From: Coccinella septempunctata
Lineage: Eukaryota; Arthropoda; Insecta; Coleoptera; Coccinellidae
DNA: 64,000 bases
Assembly (NCBI RefSeq): GCF_907165205.1
Contig: NC_058194.1
Coordinates: 8,140,730 to 8,204,729 of the forward strand
Direction: 5' to 3'
The notes under the pieces: generated by a model
Database searches by the model: none
What the model was told of the DNA's origin: nothing
Seen by the model: only the letters and a program-made list of their open reading frames with translations
Part shown: piece by piece, positions 1-14,500 of the stretch
How positions within the stretch are numbered: the stretch's first letter is position 1
Layout of the letters: each line of letters begins with the position of its first letter
Position numbers and translations under genes: made by a program

Positions 1-2340
1 AATTGACCACTGAAATCGCAATTCCTATCTGAACTATCGTACTGAAATTCAACATGTGCATCTCATTTCGAAAACTATGTGCAGTTTCGAAATTTGGTTC
101 GAATTGATCCACTAGTTCCTCAGGAATTGAAATGATACTTTGTCGAATCGACGACTGAAATCTCAATTCCTATCAGAACTATCGAACTGACATTCAACAT
201 GTGCATCTCAATTCGAAAACTAGTTTCAAGATTTGGGTCGAATTGGTCCAACAGTTTTTGAGGAATTGATATCACACTTTGCCGAATAGACCACTGAAAT
301 CTCAATTCCTATCTGAACTATCGAACTGAAATTCAACAAGTGCATCTCAATCCGAAAACTGTGTAAAATTTCAAGATTTGGTTCGAATTGATCCAACAGT
401 TTTCGATGAATTGATATCACACTTTGCCGAATTGACCACTGAAATCTCAATTCCTATCTGAACTATCGTACTGAAATTCAACATGTGCATCTCATTTCGA
501 AAACTATGTGCAGTTTCAAGATTTGGTTCGAAGTGATCCACTAGTTCCTCAGGAATTGAAATGATACTTTGTCGAATCGACGACTGAAATCTCAATTCCT
601 ATCAGAACTATCGAACTGACATTCAACATGTGCATCTCAATTCGAAAACTATGTGCAGTTTCAAGATTTGGGTCGAATTGGTCCAACAGTTTTTGAGGAA
701 TTGATATCACACTTTGCCGAATAGACCACTGAAATCTCAATTCCTATCTGAACTATCGATTTGAAATTCAACATGTGCATCTCAATTCCAAAACTATGTG
801 CTGTTTCAAGATTTGGTTCGAATTGATCCAACAGTTTTTGAGGAATTGATATCACACTTTGCCGAATTGACCACTGAAATCTCAATTCCTATCTGAACTA
901 TCGAACTGATATTCAACATGTGCATCTCAATTCGAAAACTGTGTACAGTTTCAAGATTTAGGTCGAATTGATCCAATAGTTCGTTAGGAATTAAAATGAT
1001 ACTTTGTCGAATCGACCACTGAAATCTCAATTCCTATCAGAACTATCGACTTGAAATTCAACATGTGCATCCCAATTCGAAAACTGTGTAAAATTTCAAG
1101 ATTTGGTTCGAATTGATCCAACAGTTTTCGAGGAATTGATATCACACTATGTCGAATCGACCACTGAAATCTCAATTCCTATCAGAACTATCGAACTGAA
1201 ATTCAAAATGTGCATATCAATTCGAAAACTATGTGCAGTTTCAAGATTTGGTTCGAATTGATCCAACAGTTTTCGAGGAATTGATATCACACTTTGCCGA
1301 ATTGACCACTGAAATCTCAATTCCTATCTGAACTATCGGACTGAAATTCAACATGTGCATCTCAATTCGAAAACTGTGTACAGTTTCGAGATTTGGGTCG
1401 AATTGATCCAATAGTTCCTTATGAATTGAAATTATATTTTGTCGAATCGACTACGTAAATCTCCGTTCCTATCAGAACTAACGATCTGAAATTCAACACG
1501 TGCATCTCATTTCGAAAACTATGTGCAGTTTCAAGATTTGGTTCGAATTGATCCAACAGTTTTTGAGGAATTGATATCACACTTTGCCGAATTGATAACT
1601 GAAATATCAATTCCTATCTGAACTATCGAACTGAAATTCAACATTTGCATCTCAATTCGAAAACTGTGTAAAATTTCAAGATTTGGTTCGAATTGATCCA
1701 ACAGGTTTCGATGAATTGATATCACACTTTGCCGAATTGACCACTGAAATCGCAATTCCTATCTGAACTATCGTACTGAAATTCAACATGTGCATCTCAT
1801 TTCGAAAACTATGTGCAGTTTCGAAATTTGGTTCGAATTGATCCACTAGTTCCTCAGGAATTGAAATGATACTTTGTCGAATCGACGACTGAAATCTCAA
1901 TTCCTATCAGAACTATCGAACTGACATTCAACATGTGCATCTCAATTCGAAAACTAGTTTCAAGATTTGGGTCGAATTGGTCCAACAGTTTTTGAGGAAT
2001 TGATATCACACTTTGCCGAATAGACCACTGAAATCTCAATTCCTATCTGAACTATCGAACTGAAATTCAACAAGTGCATCTCAATCCGAAAACTGTGTAA
2101 AATTTCAAGATTTGGTTCGAATTGATCCAACAGTTTTCGATGAATTGATATCACACTTTGCCGAATTGACCACTGAAATCTCAATTCCTATCTGAACTAT
2201 CGTACTGAAATTCAACATGTGCATCTCATTTCGAAAACTATGTGCAGTTTCAAGATTTGGTTCGAAGTGATCCACTAGTTCCTCAGGAATTGAAATGATA
2301 CTTTGTCGAATCGACGACTGAAATCTCAATTCCTATCAGA
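1..2340 (-). repeat. HOR tract duplicated at 31362-33701
   Basis: This tract matches 31362-33701 almost base for base at a constant offset of 31361. It shares a private variant, CTACGTAAATC at about 1450 and about 32811, where the other HOR copies read CTACTGAAATC. Beyond it the match resumes for 2395-2830 at an offset one monomer (145 bp) larger. A few substitutions separate the copies, for example CAGGTTTCG at about 1710 against CAGTTTTCG. The two copies lie in the same orientation but are separated by the oppositely oriented block B. Confidence 0.85.
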
Positions 2341-5300
2341 ACTATCGAACTGACATTCAACATGTGCATCTCAATCCGAAAACTATGTGCAGTTTCAAGA
2401 TTTGGTTCGAATTGATCCAACAGTTTTCGAGGAATTGATATCACACTTTGCCGAATCGACTACTGAAATCTCCATTCCTATCTGAACTATCGATCTGAAA
2501 TTCAACATGTGCATCTCAATTCGAAAATTATGTGCAGTTTCAAGATTTGGGTCGAATTGATCCAACAGTTTTTGAGGAATTGATATCACACTTTGCCGAA
2601 TAGACCACTGAAATCTCAATTCCTATCTGAGCTATCGAACTGAAATTCAACATGTGCATCTCATTTCGAAAACTATGTGCTGTTTCAAGATTTGGATCGA
2701 ATTGATCCAACAGTTTTTGAGGAATTGATATCACACTTTGCCGAATCGTCCACTGAAATCTCAATTCCTATCAGAACTATCGATCTGAAATTCAACATGT
2801 GCATCTCAATTCGAAAACTATGTGCAGTTTCAAGATTCGGGTCGAATTGGTCCAACAGTTTTTGAGGAATTGACATCACACTTTGCCGAATTGACCACTG
2901 AAATCTCAATTCCTATCTGAACTATCGAACTGACATTCAACATGTGTATCTCAATTCGAAAACTATGTGCAGTTTCAAGATTTGGGTCGAATTGGTCCAA
3001 CAGTTTTTGAGGAATTGATATCACACTTTGCCGAATAGACCACTGAAATCTCAATTCCTATCTGAGCTATCGAACTGAAATTCAACATGTGCATCTCATT
3101 TCGAAAACTATGTGCTGTTTCAAGATTTGGATCGAATTGATCCAACAGTTTTTGAGGAATTGATATCACACTTTGCCGAATCGTCCACTGAAATCTCAAT
3201 TCCTATCAGAACTATCGATCTGAAATTCAACATGTGCATCTCAATTCGAAAACTATGTGCAGTTTCAAGATTTGGGTCGAATTGATCCAATAGTTCCTTA
3301 TGAATTGAAATTATATTTTGTCGAATCGACTACTGAAATCTCCATTCCTATCAGAACTAACGATCTGAAATTCAACACGTGCATCTCATTTCGAAAACTA
3401 TGTGCAGTTTCAAGATTTGGTTCGAATTGATCCAACAGTTTTTGAGGAATTGATATCACACTTTGCCGAATTGATAACTGAAATATCAATTCCTATCTGA
3501 ACTATCGAACTGAAATTCAACATGTGCATCTCAATTCGAAAACTGTGTAAAATTTCAAGATTTGGTTCGAATTGATCCAACAGTTTTCGATGAATTGATA
3601 TCACACTTTGCCGAATTGACCACTGAAATCGCAATTCCTATCTGAACTATCGTACTGAAATTCAACATGTGCATCTCATTTCGAAAACTATGTGCAGTTT
3701 CAAGATTTGGTTCGAATTGATCCACTAGTTCCTCAGGAATTGAAATGATACTTTGTCGAATCGACGACTGAAATCTCAATTCCTATCAGAACTATCGAAC
3801 TGACATTCAACATGTGCATCTCAATTCGAAAACTATGAGCAGTTTCAAGATTTGGGTCGAATTGGTCCAACAGTTTTTGAGGAATTGATATCAATCTTTG
3901 CCGAATAGACCACTGAAATCTCAATTCCTATCTGAACTATCGAACTGAAATTCAACAAGTGCATCTCAATCCGAAAACTATGTGCAGTTTCAAGATTTGG
4001 TTCGAATTGATCCAACAGTTTTTGAGTAATTGATATCACACTTTGCCGAATTGATAACTGAAATCTCAATTAATATCTGAACTTTCGAACTGAAATTCAA
4101 CATGTGCATCTCAATTCGAAAACTGTGTAAAATTTCAAGATTTGGTTCGAATTGATCCAACAGTTTTCGAGGAATTGATATCACACTTTGCCGAATCGAC
4201 TACTGAAATCTCCATTCCTATCTGAACTATCGATCTGAAATTCAACATGTGCATCTCATTTCGAAAACTATGTGCAGTTTCAAGATTTGGTTCGAATTGA
4301 TCCACTAGTTCCTCAGGAATTGAAATGATACTTTGTCGAATCGACGACTGAAATCTCAATTCCTATCAGAACTATCGAACTGACATTCAACATGTGCATC
4401 TCAATTCGAAAACTATGTGCAGTTTCAAGATTTGGGTCGAATTGGTCCAACAGTTTTTGAGGAATTGATATCACACTTTGCCGAATAGACCACTGAAATC
4501 TCAATTCCTATCTGAACTATCGATTTGAAATTCAACATGTGCATCTCAATTCGAAAACTATGTGCTGTTTCAAGATTTGGTTCGAATTGATCCAACAGTT
4601 TTTGAGGAATTGATATCACACTTTGCCGAATTGACCACTGAAATCTCAATTCCTATCTGAACTATCGAACTGAAATTCAACATGTGCATCTCAATTCGAA
4701 AACTGTGTACAGTTTCAAGATTTGGGTCGAATTGATCCAATAGTTCCTTATGAATTGAAATTATATTTTGTCGAATCGACTACTGAAATCTCCGTTCCTA
4801 TCAGAACTATCGAACTGACATTCAACATGTGCATCTCAATTCGAAAACTATGTGCAGTTTCAAGATTTGGGTCGAATTGGTCCAACAGTTTTTGAGGAAT
4901 TGATATCACACTTTGCCGAATAGACCACTGAAATCTCAATTCCTATCAGAACTATCGAACTGAAATTCAACATGTGCATCTCAATTCGAAAACTATGTGC
5001 AGTTTCAAGATTTGGGTCGAATTGGTCCAACAGTTTTTGAGGAATTGATATCACACTTTGCCGAATAGACCACTGAAATCTCAATTCCTATCTGAACTAT
5101 CGAACTGAAATTCAACAAGTGCATCTCAATCCGAAAACTATGTGCAGTTTCAAGATTTGGTTCGAATTGTTCCAACAGTTTTCGAGGAATTGATATCACA
5201 CTTTGCCGAATCGACTACTGAAATCTCCATTCCTATCTGAACTATCGATCTGAAATTCAACATGTGCATCTCAATTCGAAAACTATGTGCAGTTTCAAGA

Positions 5301-6910
5301 TTTGGGTCGAATTGATCCAACAGTTTTTGAGGAATTGATATCACACTTTGCCGAATAGACCACTGAAATCTCAATTCCTATCTGAGCTATCGAACTGAAA
5401 TTCAACATGTGCATCTCATTTCGAAAACTATGTGCTGTTTCAAGATTTGGATCGAATTGATCCAACAGTTTTTGAGGAATTGATATCACACTTTGCCGAA
5501 TCGTCCACTGAAATCTCAATTCCTATCAGAACTATCGATCTGAAATTCAACATGTGCATCTCAATTCGAAAACTATGTGCAGTGTCAAGATTCGGGTCGA
5601 ATTGGTCCAACAGTTTTTGAGGAATTGACATCACACTTTGCCGAATTGACCACTGAAATCTCAATTCCTATCTGAACTATCGATTTGAAATTCAACATGT
5701 GCATCTCAATTCCAAAACTATGTGCTGTTTCAAGATTTGGTTCGAATTGATCCAACAGTTTTTGAGGAATTGATATCACACTTTGCCGAATTGACCACTG
5801 AAATCTCAATTCCTATCTGAACTATCGAACTGAAATTCAACATGTGCATCTCAATTCGAAAACTGTGTACAGTTTCGAGATTTGGGTCGAATTGATCCAA
5901 TAGTTCCTTAGGAATTAAAATGATACTTTGTCGAATCGACCACTGAAATCTCAATTCCTATCAGAACTATCGAACTGAAATTCAAAATGTGCATCTCAAT
6001 TCGAAAACTATGTGCAGTTTCAAGATTTGGTTCGAATTGATCCAACAGTTTTCGAGGAATTGATATCACACTTTGCCGAATTGACCACTGAAATCTCAAT
6101 TCCTATCTGAACTATCGAACTGAAATTCAACATGTGCATCTCAATTCGGAAACTGTGTACAGTTTCGAGATTTGGGTCGAATTGATCCAATAGTTCCTTA
6201 TGAATTGAAATTATATTTTGTCGAATCGACTACTGAAATCTCCATTCCTATCAGAACTAACGATCTGAAATTCAACATGTGCATCTCATTTCGAAAACTA
6301 TGTGCAGTTTCAAGATTTGGTTCGAATTGATCCTACAGTTTTTGAGGAATTGATATCACACTTTGCCGAATTGATAACTGAAATCTCAATTCCTATCTGA
6401 ACTATCGAAATGAAATTCAACATGTGCATCTCAATTCGAAAACTGTGTAAAATTTCAAGATTTGGTTCGAATTGATCCAACAGTTTTCGATGAATTGATA
6501 TCACACTTTGCCGAATTGACCACTGAAATCGCAATTCCTATCTGAACTATCGTACTGAAATTCAACATGTGCATCTCATTTCGAAAACTATGTGCAGTTT
6601 CAAGATTTGGTTCGAATTTATCCACTAGTTCCTCAGGAATTGAAATGATACTTTGCCGAATAGACCACTGAAATCTCAATTCCTATCTGAACTATCGAAC
6701 TGAAATTCAACAAGTGCTTCTCAATTCGAAAACTAGTTTCAAGATTTGGGTCGAATTGGTCCAACAGTTTTTGAGGAATTGATATCACACTTTGCCGAAT
6801 AGACCACTGAAATCTCAATTCCTATCTGAACTATCGAACTGAAATTCAACATGTGCATCTCAATCCGAAAACTATGTGCAGTTTCAAGATTTGGTTCGAA
6901 TTGATCCAAC
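1..6910 (-). repeat. 145-bp satellite array, block A (minus orientation)
   Basis: About 47 head-to-tail copies of a 145-bp A+T-rich monomer, read here as its reverse complement (CCACTGAAATC, then TTTGGTTCGAATTGATCC). Diagnostic variants recur 1734 bp apart, which is 12 monomers with one shortened by 6 bp (loss of ATGTGC next to AAACTAGTTTCAAG near 206 and 1940). This defines a 12-monomer higher-order repeat. The window starts inside the array, so its left limit is unknown. Many reading frames of 61-74 codons cross the monomers, but they start mostly at TTG, repeat every 145 bp in shifting frames, and are not taken as genes. The block ends at an abrupt orientation switch. Confidence 0.97.
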
Positions 6911-6960
6911 AATTCCTCAAAAACTGTTGGATCAATTCGAACCAAGTCTTGAAACTGCAC
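6876..6960. repeat. Inverted junction A/B, near-perfect palindrome
   Basis: The array flips from minus to plus orientation here. The 35 bases 6876-6910 are the reverse complement of 6926-6960 with one mismatch, around a 15-base spacer. Both arms continue as inverted satellite. At the join, CCAACA belongs to the left orientation and CAATTCC to the right, sharing CA (6910-6911). The sequence could extrude a hairpin. A cloning or assembly fold-back is a possible alternative, but the arms soon differ in monomer variants, which argues against a simple artefact. Confidence 0.9.
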
Positions 6961-7201
6961 ATAGTTTTCGAAATGAGATGCACATGTTGAATTTCAGTTC
7001 GATAGTTCAGATAGGAATTGAGATTTCAGTGGTCTATTCGGCAAAGTGTGATATCAATTCCTCGAAAACTGTTGAATCAATTCGAACCAAATCTTGCAAT
7101 TTTACACAGTTTTCGAATTGAGATGCACATGTTGAATTTCAGTTCGATAGTTCAGATAGGAATTGAGATTTCAGTGGTCAATTCGGCAAAGTGTGATATC
7201 A

Positions 7202-8504
7202 ATTCCTCGAAAACTGTTGGATCCATTCGAACCAAATCTTGCCATTTTACACAGTTTTCGAATTGAGATGCAAATGTTGAATTTCAGTTCGATAGTTCAG
7301 ATAGGAATTGAGATTTCAGTGGTCAATTCGGCAAAGTGTGATATCAATTCCTTGAAAACTGTTGGATCAATTCGAACCAAATCTTGAAACTGCACATAGT
7401 TTTCGAATTGAGATGCACATGTTGAATTTCAGTTCGATAGTTCAGATAGGAATTGAGATTTCAGTGGACTATTCGACATATTATCATTTGAATTCCTAAG
7501 GAACTATTGGATCAATTCGAAACAAATCTCGAAACTGTACACAGTTTTCGAATTTAGATGCACATGTTGAATTTCAGTTCGATAGTTCAGATAGGAATTG
7601 AGATTTCAGTGGTCAATTCGGCAAAGTGTGATATCAATTCATCGAAAACTGTTGGATCAATTCGAACCAAATCTTGAAATATTACACAGTTTCCGAATTG
7701 AGATGTACATGTTGAATTTCAGTTCGATAGTTCAGATAGGAATTGAGATTTCAGTGGTCAATTCGGCAAAGTGTGATATCAATTCCTCGAAAACTGTTGG
7801 ATCAATTCGAACCAAATCTTGAAACTGCACATAGTTTTCGGATTGAGATGCACATGTTGAATTTCAGTTCGATAGTTCAGATAGGAATTGAGATTTCAGT
7901 GGTCAATTCGGCAAAGTGTGATTCAATTCCTCGAAAACTGTTGGATCCATTCGAACCAAATCTTGCCATTTTACACAGTTTTCGAATTGAGATGCAAATG
8001 TTGAATTTCAGTTCGATAGTTCAGATAGGAATTGAGATTTCAGTGGTCAATTCGGCAAAGTGTGATATCAATTCCTTGAAAACTGTTGGATCAATTCGAA
8101 CCAAATCTTGAAACTGCACATAGTTTTCGAATTGAGATGCACATGTTGAATTTCAGTTCGATAGTTCAGATAGGAATTGAGATTTCAGTGGACTATTCGA
8201 CATATTATCATTTGAATTCCTAAGGAACTATTGGATCAATTCGAAACAAATCTCGAAACTGTACACAGTTTTCGAATTTAGATGCACATGTTGAATTTCA
8301 GTTCGATAGTTCAGATAGGAATTGAGATTTCAGTGGTCAATTCGGCAAAGTGTGATATCAATTCATCGAAAACTGTTGGATCAATTCGAACCAAATCTTG
8401 AAATATTACACAGTTTCCGAATTGAGATGTACATGTTGAATTTCAGTTCGATAGTTCAGATAGGAATTGAGATTTCAGTGGTCAATTCGGCAAAGTGTGA
8501 TATC
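7202..8504 (+). repeat. 724-bp tandem duplication (five monomers)
   Basis: The variants of 7202-7780 recur 724 bp later at 7926-8504, in the same order. These include GGATCCATTCG, CTTGCCATTTTACACAG, GACATATTATC, CGAATTTAGATGC and GAAATATTACACAG. The length is five monomers minus one base, the missing base lying in GTGTGATTCAA. The same 724-bp spacing is seen between other variant blocks of B, for example 14110 and 14834. Confidence 0.8.
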
Positions 8505-11500
8505 AATTCCTTGAAAACTGTTGGATCAATTCGAACCAAATCTTGAAACTGCACACAGTTTTCGAATTGAGATGCACATCTTGAATTTCAGTTCGATAAT
8601 TCAGATAGGAATTGAGATTTCAGTGGTCAATTCGGCAAAGTGTGATATCAATTCCTTGAAAACTGTTGGATCAATTCGAACCAAATCTTGAAACTGCACA
8701 CAGTTTTCGAATTGAGATGCACATCTTGAATTTCAGTTCGATAATTCAGATAGGAATTGAGATTTCAGTGGTCAATTCGGCAAAGTGTGATATCAATTCC
8801 TTGAAAACTGTTGGATCAATTCGAACCAAATCTTGAAACTGCACATAGTTTTCGGATTGAGATGCACATGTTGAATTTCAGTTCGATAGTTCAGATAGGA
8901 ATTGAGATTTCAGTGGTCAATTCGGCAAAGTGTGATTCAATTCCTCGAAAACTGTTGGATCAATTCGAACCAAATCTTGAAATTTTTCACAGTTTTCGAA
9001 TTGAGATGCACATGTTGAATTTCAGTTCGATAGTTCAGATAGGAATTGAGATTTCAGTGGTCAATTCGGCAAAGTGTCATATCAATTCCTCGGAAACTGT
9101 TGGATCAATTCGAGCCAAATCTTGAAACTGCACATAGTTTTCGGATTGAGATGCACATGTTGAATTTCATTTCGATAGTTCAGATAGGAATTGAGATTTC
9201 AGTGGTCTATTCGGCAAAGTGTGATAACAATTCCTCAAAAACTGTTGGATCAATTCGAACCAAGTCTTGAAACTGCACATAGTTTTCGAAATGAGATGCA
9301 CAAGTTGAATTTCAGATCGATAGTTCTTATAGGAATGGAGATTTCAGTAGTCGATTCGTCAAAATATTATTTCAATTCCTAAGGAACTATTGGATCAATT
9401 CGAACCAAATCTTGAAACTGCACACAGTTTTCGAATTGAGATGCACATCTTGAATTTCAGTTCGATAATTCAGATAGGAATTGAGATTTCAGTGGTCAAT
9501 TCGGCAAAGTGTGATATCAATTCCTTGAAAACTGTTGGATCAATTCGAACCAAATCTTGAAACTGCACATAGTTTTCGACATGAGATGCACATGTTGAAT
9601 TTCAGTTCGATAGTTCAGATAGGAATTGAGATTTCAGTGGTCTATTCGGCAAAGTGTGATATCAATTCCTCAAAAACTGTTGGATCAATTCGAACCAAGT
9701 CTTGAAAGTGCACATAGTTTTCGAAATGAGATGCACAAGTTGAATTTCAGATCGATAGTTCTTATAGGAATGGAGATTTCAGTAGTCGATTCGACAAAAT
9801 ATTATTTCAATTCCTAAGGAACTATTGGATCAATTCGAACCAAATCTTGAAACTGCACACAGTTTTCGAATTGAGATGCACATCTTGAATTTCAGTTCGA
9901 TAGTTCAGATAGGAATTGAGATTTCAGTGGTCAATTCGGCAAAGTGTGATATCAATTCCTTGAAAACTGTTGGATCAATTCGAACCAAATCTTGAAACTG
10001 CACATAGTTTTCGACATGAGATGCACATGTTGAATTTCAGTTCGATAGTTCAGATAGGAATTGAGATTTCAGTGGTCAAATCGGCATAGTGTGATATAAA
10101 TTCCTCGAAAACTGTTGGATCAATTCGGACCAAATCTTGAAACTGCACATAGTTTTCGACATGAGATGCACATGTTGAATTTCAGTTCGATAGTTCAGAT
10201 AGGAATTGAGATTTCAGTGGTCAAATCGGCATAGTGTGATATAAATTCCTCGAAAACTGTTGGATCAATTCGGACCAAATCTTGAAACTGCACATAGTTT
10301 TCGGATTGAGATGCACATGTTGAATTTCAGTTCGATAGTTCAGATAGGAATTGAGATTTCAGTGGTCTATTCGGCAAAGTGTGATATCAATTCCTCGAAA
10401 ACTGTTGAATCAATTCGAACCAAATCTTGCAATTTTACACAGTTTTCGAATTGAGATGCACATGTTGAATTTCAGTTCGATAGTTCAGATAGGAATTGAG
10501 ATTTCAGTGGTCAATTCGGCAAAGTGTGATATCAATTCCTCGAAAACTGTTGGATCAATTCGAGCCAAATCTTGAAACTGCACATAGTTTTCGGATTGAG
10601 ATGCACATGTTGAATTTCATTTCGATAGTTCAGATAGGAATTGAGATTTCAGTGGTCTATTCGGCAAAGTGTGATAACAATTCCTCAAAAACTGTTGGAT
10701 CAATTCGAACCAAGTCTTGAAACTGCACATAGTTTTCGAAATGAGATGCACAAGTTGAATTTCAGATCGATAGTTCTTATAGGAATGGAGATTTCAGTAG
10801 TCAAAATATTATTTCAATTCCTAAGGAACTATTGGATCAATTCGAACCAAATCTTGAAACTGCACACAGTTTTCGAATTGAGATGCACATCTTGAATTTC
10901 AGTTCGATAATTCAGATAGGAATTGAGATTTCAGTGGTCAATTCGGCAAAGTGTGATATCAATTCCTTGAAAACTGTTGGATCAATTCGAACCAAATCTT
11001 GAAACTGCACATAGTTTTCGACATGAGATGCACATGTTGAATTTCAGTTTGATAGTTCAGATAGGAATTGAGATTTCAGTGGTCTATTCGGCAAAGTGTG
11101 ATAACAATTCCTCAAAAACTGTTGGATCAATTCGAACCAAGTCTTGAAAGTGCACATAGTTTTCGAAATGAGATGCACAAGTTGAATTTCAGATCGATAG
11201 TTCTTATAGGAATGGAGATTTCAGTAGTCGATTCGTCAAAATATTATTTCAATTCCTAAGGAACTATTGGATCAATTCGAACCAAATCTTGAAACTGCAC
11301 ACAGTTTTCGAATTGAGATGCACATCTTGAATTTCAGTTCGATAATTCAGATAGGAATTGAGATTTCAGTGGTCAATTCGGCAAAGTGTGATATCAATTC
11401 CTTGAAAACTGTTGGATCAATTCGAACCAAATCTTGAAACTGCACATAGTTTTCGACATGAGATGCACATGTTGAATTTCAGTTCGATAGTTCAGATAGG

Positions 11501-14500
11501 AATTGAGATTTCAGTGGTCAATTCGGCAAAGTGTGATTCAATTCCTCGAAAACTGTTGGATCAATTCGAACCAAATCTTGAAATTTTTCACAGTTTTCGA
11601 ATTGAGATGCACATGTTGAATTTCAGTTCGATAGTTCAGATAGGAATTGAGATTTCAGTGGTCAATTCGGCAAAGTGTCATATCAATTCCTCGGAAACTG
11701 TTGGATCAATTCGAGCCAAATCTTGAAACTGCACATAGTTTTCGGATTGAGATGCACATGTTGAATTTCATTTCGATAGTTCAGATAGGAATTGAGATTT
11801 CAGTGGTCTATTCGGCAAAGTGTGATAACAATTCCTCAAAAACTGTTGGATCAATTCGAACCAAGTCTTGAAACTGCACATAGTTTTCGACATGAGATGC
11901 ACAAGTTGAATTTCAGATCGATAGTTCTTATAGGAATGGAGATTTCAGTAGTCGATTCGTCAAAATATTATTTCAATTCCTAAGGAACTATTGGATCAAT
12001 TCGAACCAAATCTTGAAACTGCACACAGTTTTCGAATTGAGATGCACATCTTGAATTTCAGTTCGATAATTCAGATAGGAATTGAGATTTCAGTGGTCAA
12101 TTCGGCAAAGTGTGATATCAATTCCTTGAAAACTGTTGGATCAATTCGAACCAAATCTTGAAACTGCACATAGTTTTCGACATGAGATGCACATGTTGAA
12201 TTTCAGTTCGATAGTTCAGATAGGAATTGAGATTTCAGTGGTCTATTCGGCAAAGTGTGATAACAATTCCTCAAAAACTGTTGGATCAATTCGAACCAAG
12301 TCTTGAAAGTGCACATAGTTTTCGAAATGAGATGCACAAGTTGAATTTCAGATCGATAGTTCTTATAGGAATGGAGATTTCAGTGGACTATTCGACATAT
12401 TATCATTTGAATTCCTAAGGAACTATTGGATCAATTCGAACCAAATCTCGAAACTGTACACAGTTTTCGAATTTAGATGCACATGTTGAATTTCAGTTCG
12501 ATAGTTCAGATAGGAATTGAGATTTCAGTGGTCAATTCGGCAAAGTGTGATATCAATTCATCGAAAACTGTTGGATCAATTCGAACCAAATCTTGAAATA
12601 TTACACAGTTTCCGAATTGAGATGTACATGTTGAATTTCAGTTCGATAGTTCAGGTAGGAATTGAGATTTCAGTGGTCAATTCGGCAAAGTGTGATATCA
12701 ATTCCTCGAAAACTGTTGGATCAATTCGAACCAAATCTTGAAACTGCACATAGTTTTCGGATTGAGATGCACATGTTGAATTTCAGTTCGATAGTTCAGA
12801 TAGGAATTGAGATTTCAGTGGTCAATTCGGCAAAGTGTGATTCAATTCCTCGAAAACTGTTGGATCAATTCGAACCAAATCTTGAAATTTTACACAGTTT
12901 TCGAATTGAGATGCACATGTTGAATTTCAGTTCGATAGTTCAGATAGGAATTGAGATTTCAGTGGTCAATTCGGCAAAGTGTCATATCAATTCCTCGGAA
13001 ACTGTTGGATCAATTCGAGCCAAATCTTGAAACTGCACATAGTTTTCGGATTGAGATGCACATGTTGAATTTCATTTCGATAGTTCAGATAGGAATTGAG
13101 ATTTCAGTGGTCTATTCGGCAAAGTGTGATAACAATTCCTCAAAAACTGTTGGATCAATTCGAACCAAGTCTTGAAACTGCACATAGTTTTCGAAATGAG
13201 ATGCACAAGTTGAATTTCAGATCGATAGTTCTTATAGGAATGGAGATTTCAGTAGTCGATTCGTCAAAATATTATTTCAATTCCTAAGGAACTATTGGAT
13301 CAATTCGAACCAAATCTTGAAACTGCACACAGTTTTCGAATTGAGATGCACATCTTGAATTTCAGTTCGATAATTCAGATAGGAATTGAGATTTCAGTGG
13401 TCAATTCGGCAAAGTGTGATATCAATTCCTTGAAAACTGTTGGATCAATTCGAACCAAATCTTGAAACTGCACATAGTTTTCGACATGAGATGCACATGT
13501 TGAATTTCAGTTCGATAGTTCAGATAGGAATTGAGATTTCAGTGGTCTATTCGGCAAAGTGTGATAACAATTCCTCAAAAACTGTTGGATCAATTCGAAC
13601 CAAGTCTTGAAAGTGCACATAGTTTTCGAAATGAGATGCACAAGTTGAATTTCAGATCGATAGTTCTTATAGGAATGGACATTTCAGTAGTCGATTCGTC
13701 AAAATATTATTTCAATTCCTAAGGAACTATTGGATCAATTCGAACCAAATCTTGAAACTGCACACAGTTTTCGAATTGAGATGCACATCTTGAATTTCAG
13801 TTCGATAATTCAGATAGGAATTGAGATTTCAGTGGTCAATTCGGCAAAGTGTGATATCAATTCCTTGAAAACTGTTGGATCAATTCGAACCAAATCTTGA
13901 AACTGCACATAGTTTTCGACATGAGATGCACATGTTGAATTTCAGTTCGATAGTTCAGATAGGAATTGAGATTTCAGTGGTCAATTCGGCAAAGTGTGAT
14001 TCAATTCCTCGAAAACTGTTGGATCAATTCGAACCAAATCTTGAAATTTTTCACAGTTTTCGAATTGAGATGCACATGTTGAATTTCAGTTCGATAGTTC
14101 AGATAGGAATTGAGATTTCAGTGGTCAATTCGGCAAAGTGTCATATCAATTCCTCGGAAACTGTTGGATCAATTCGAGCCAAATCTTGAAACTGCACATA
14201 GTTTTCGGATTGAGATGCACATGTTGAATTTCATTTCGATAGTTCAGATAGGAATTGAGATTTCAGTGGTCTATTCGGCAAAGTGTGATAACAATTCCTC
14301 AAAAACTGTTGGATCAATTCGAACCAAGTCTTGAAACTGCACATAGTTTTCGAAATGAGATGCACAAGTTGAATTTCAGATCGATAGTTCTTATAGGAAT
14401 GGAGATTTCAGTAGTCGATTCGTCAAAATATTATTTCAATTCCTAAGGAACTATTGGATCAATTCGAACCAAATCTTGAAACTGCACACAGTTTTCGAAT

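Noticed and set aside
6880..6910. GGTTCGAATTGATCC in the monomer as a tRNA T-loop or pol III B box
   Set aside because: It matches GGTTCGAAT only. The conserved C after it is missing, there is no A box at a suitable distance and no cloverleaf.
7163..7387. Recurrent 61-122 codon open frames in nearly every monomer, both orientations, as a gene family
   Set aside because: They start mainly at TTG, are longer than the 145-bp period so that neighbours overlap in different frames, and change frame from monomer to monomer because 145 is not a multiple of three. They are a by-product of tandem repetition.
9000..9400. CENP-B box in the monomer
   Set aside because: TTCG motifs are frequent, but none is followed by the A and CGGG at the required spacing.
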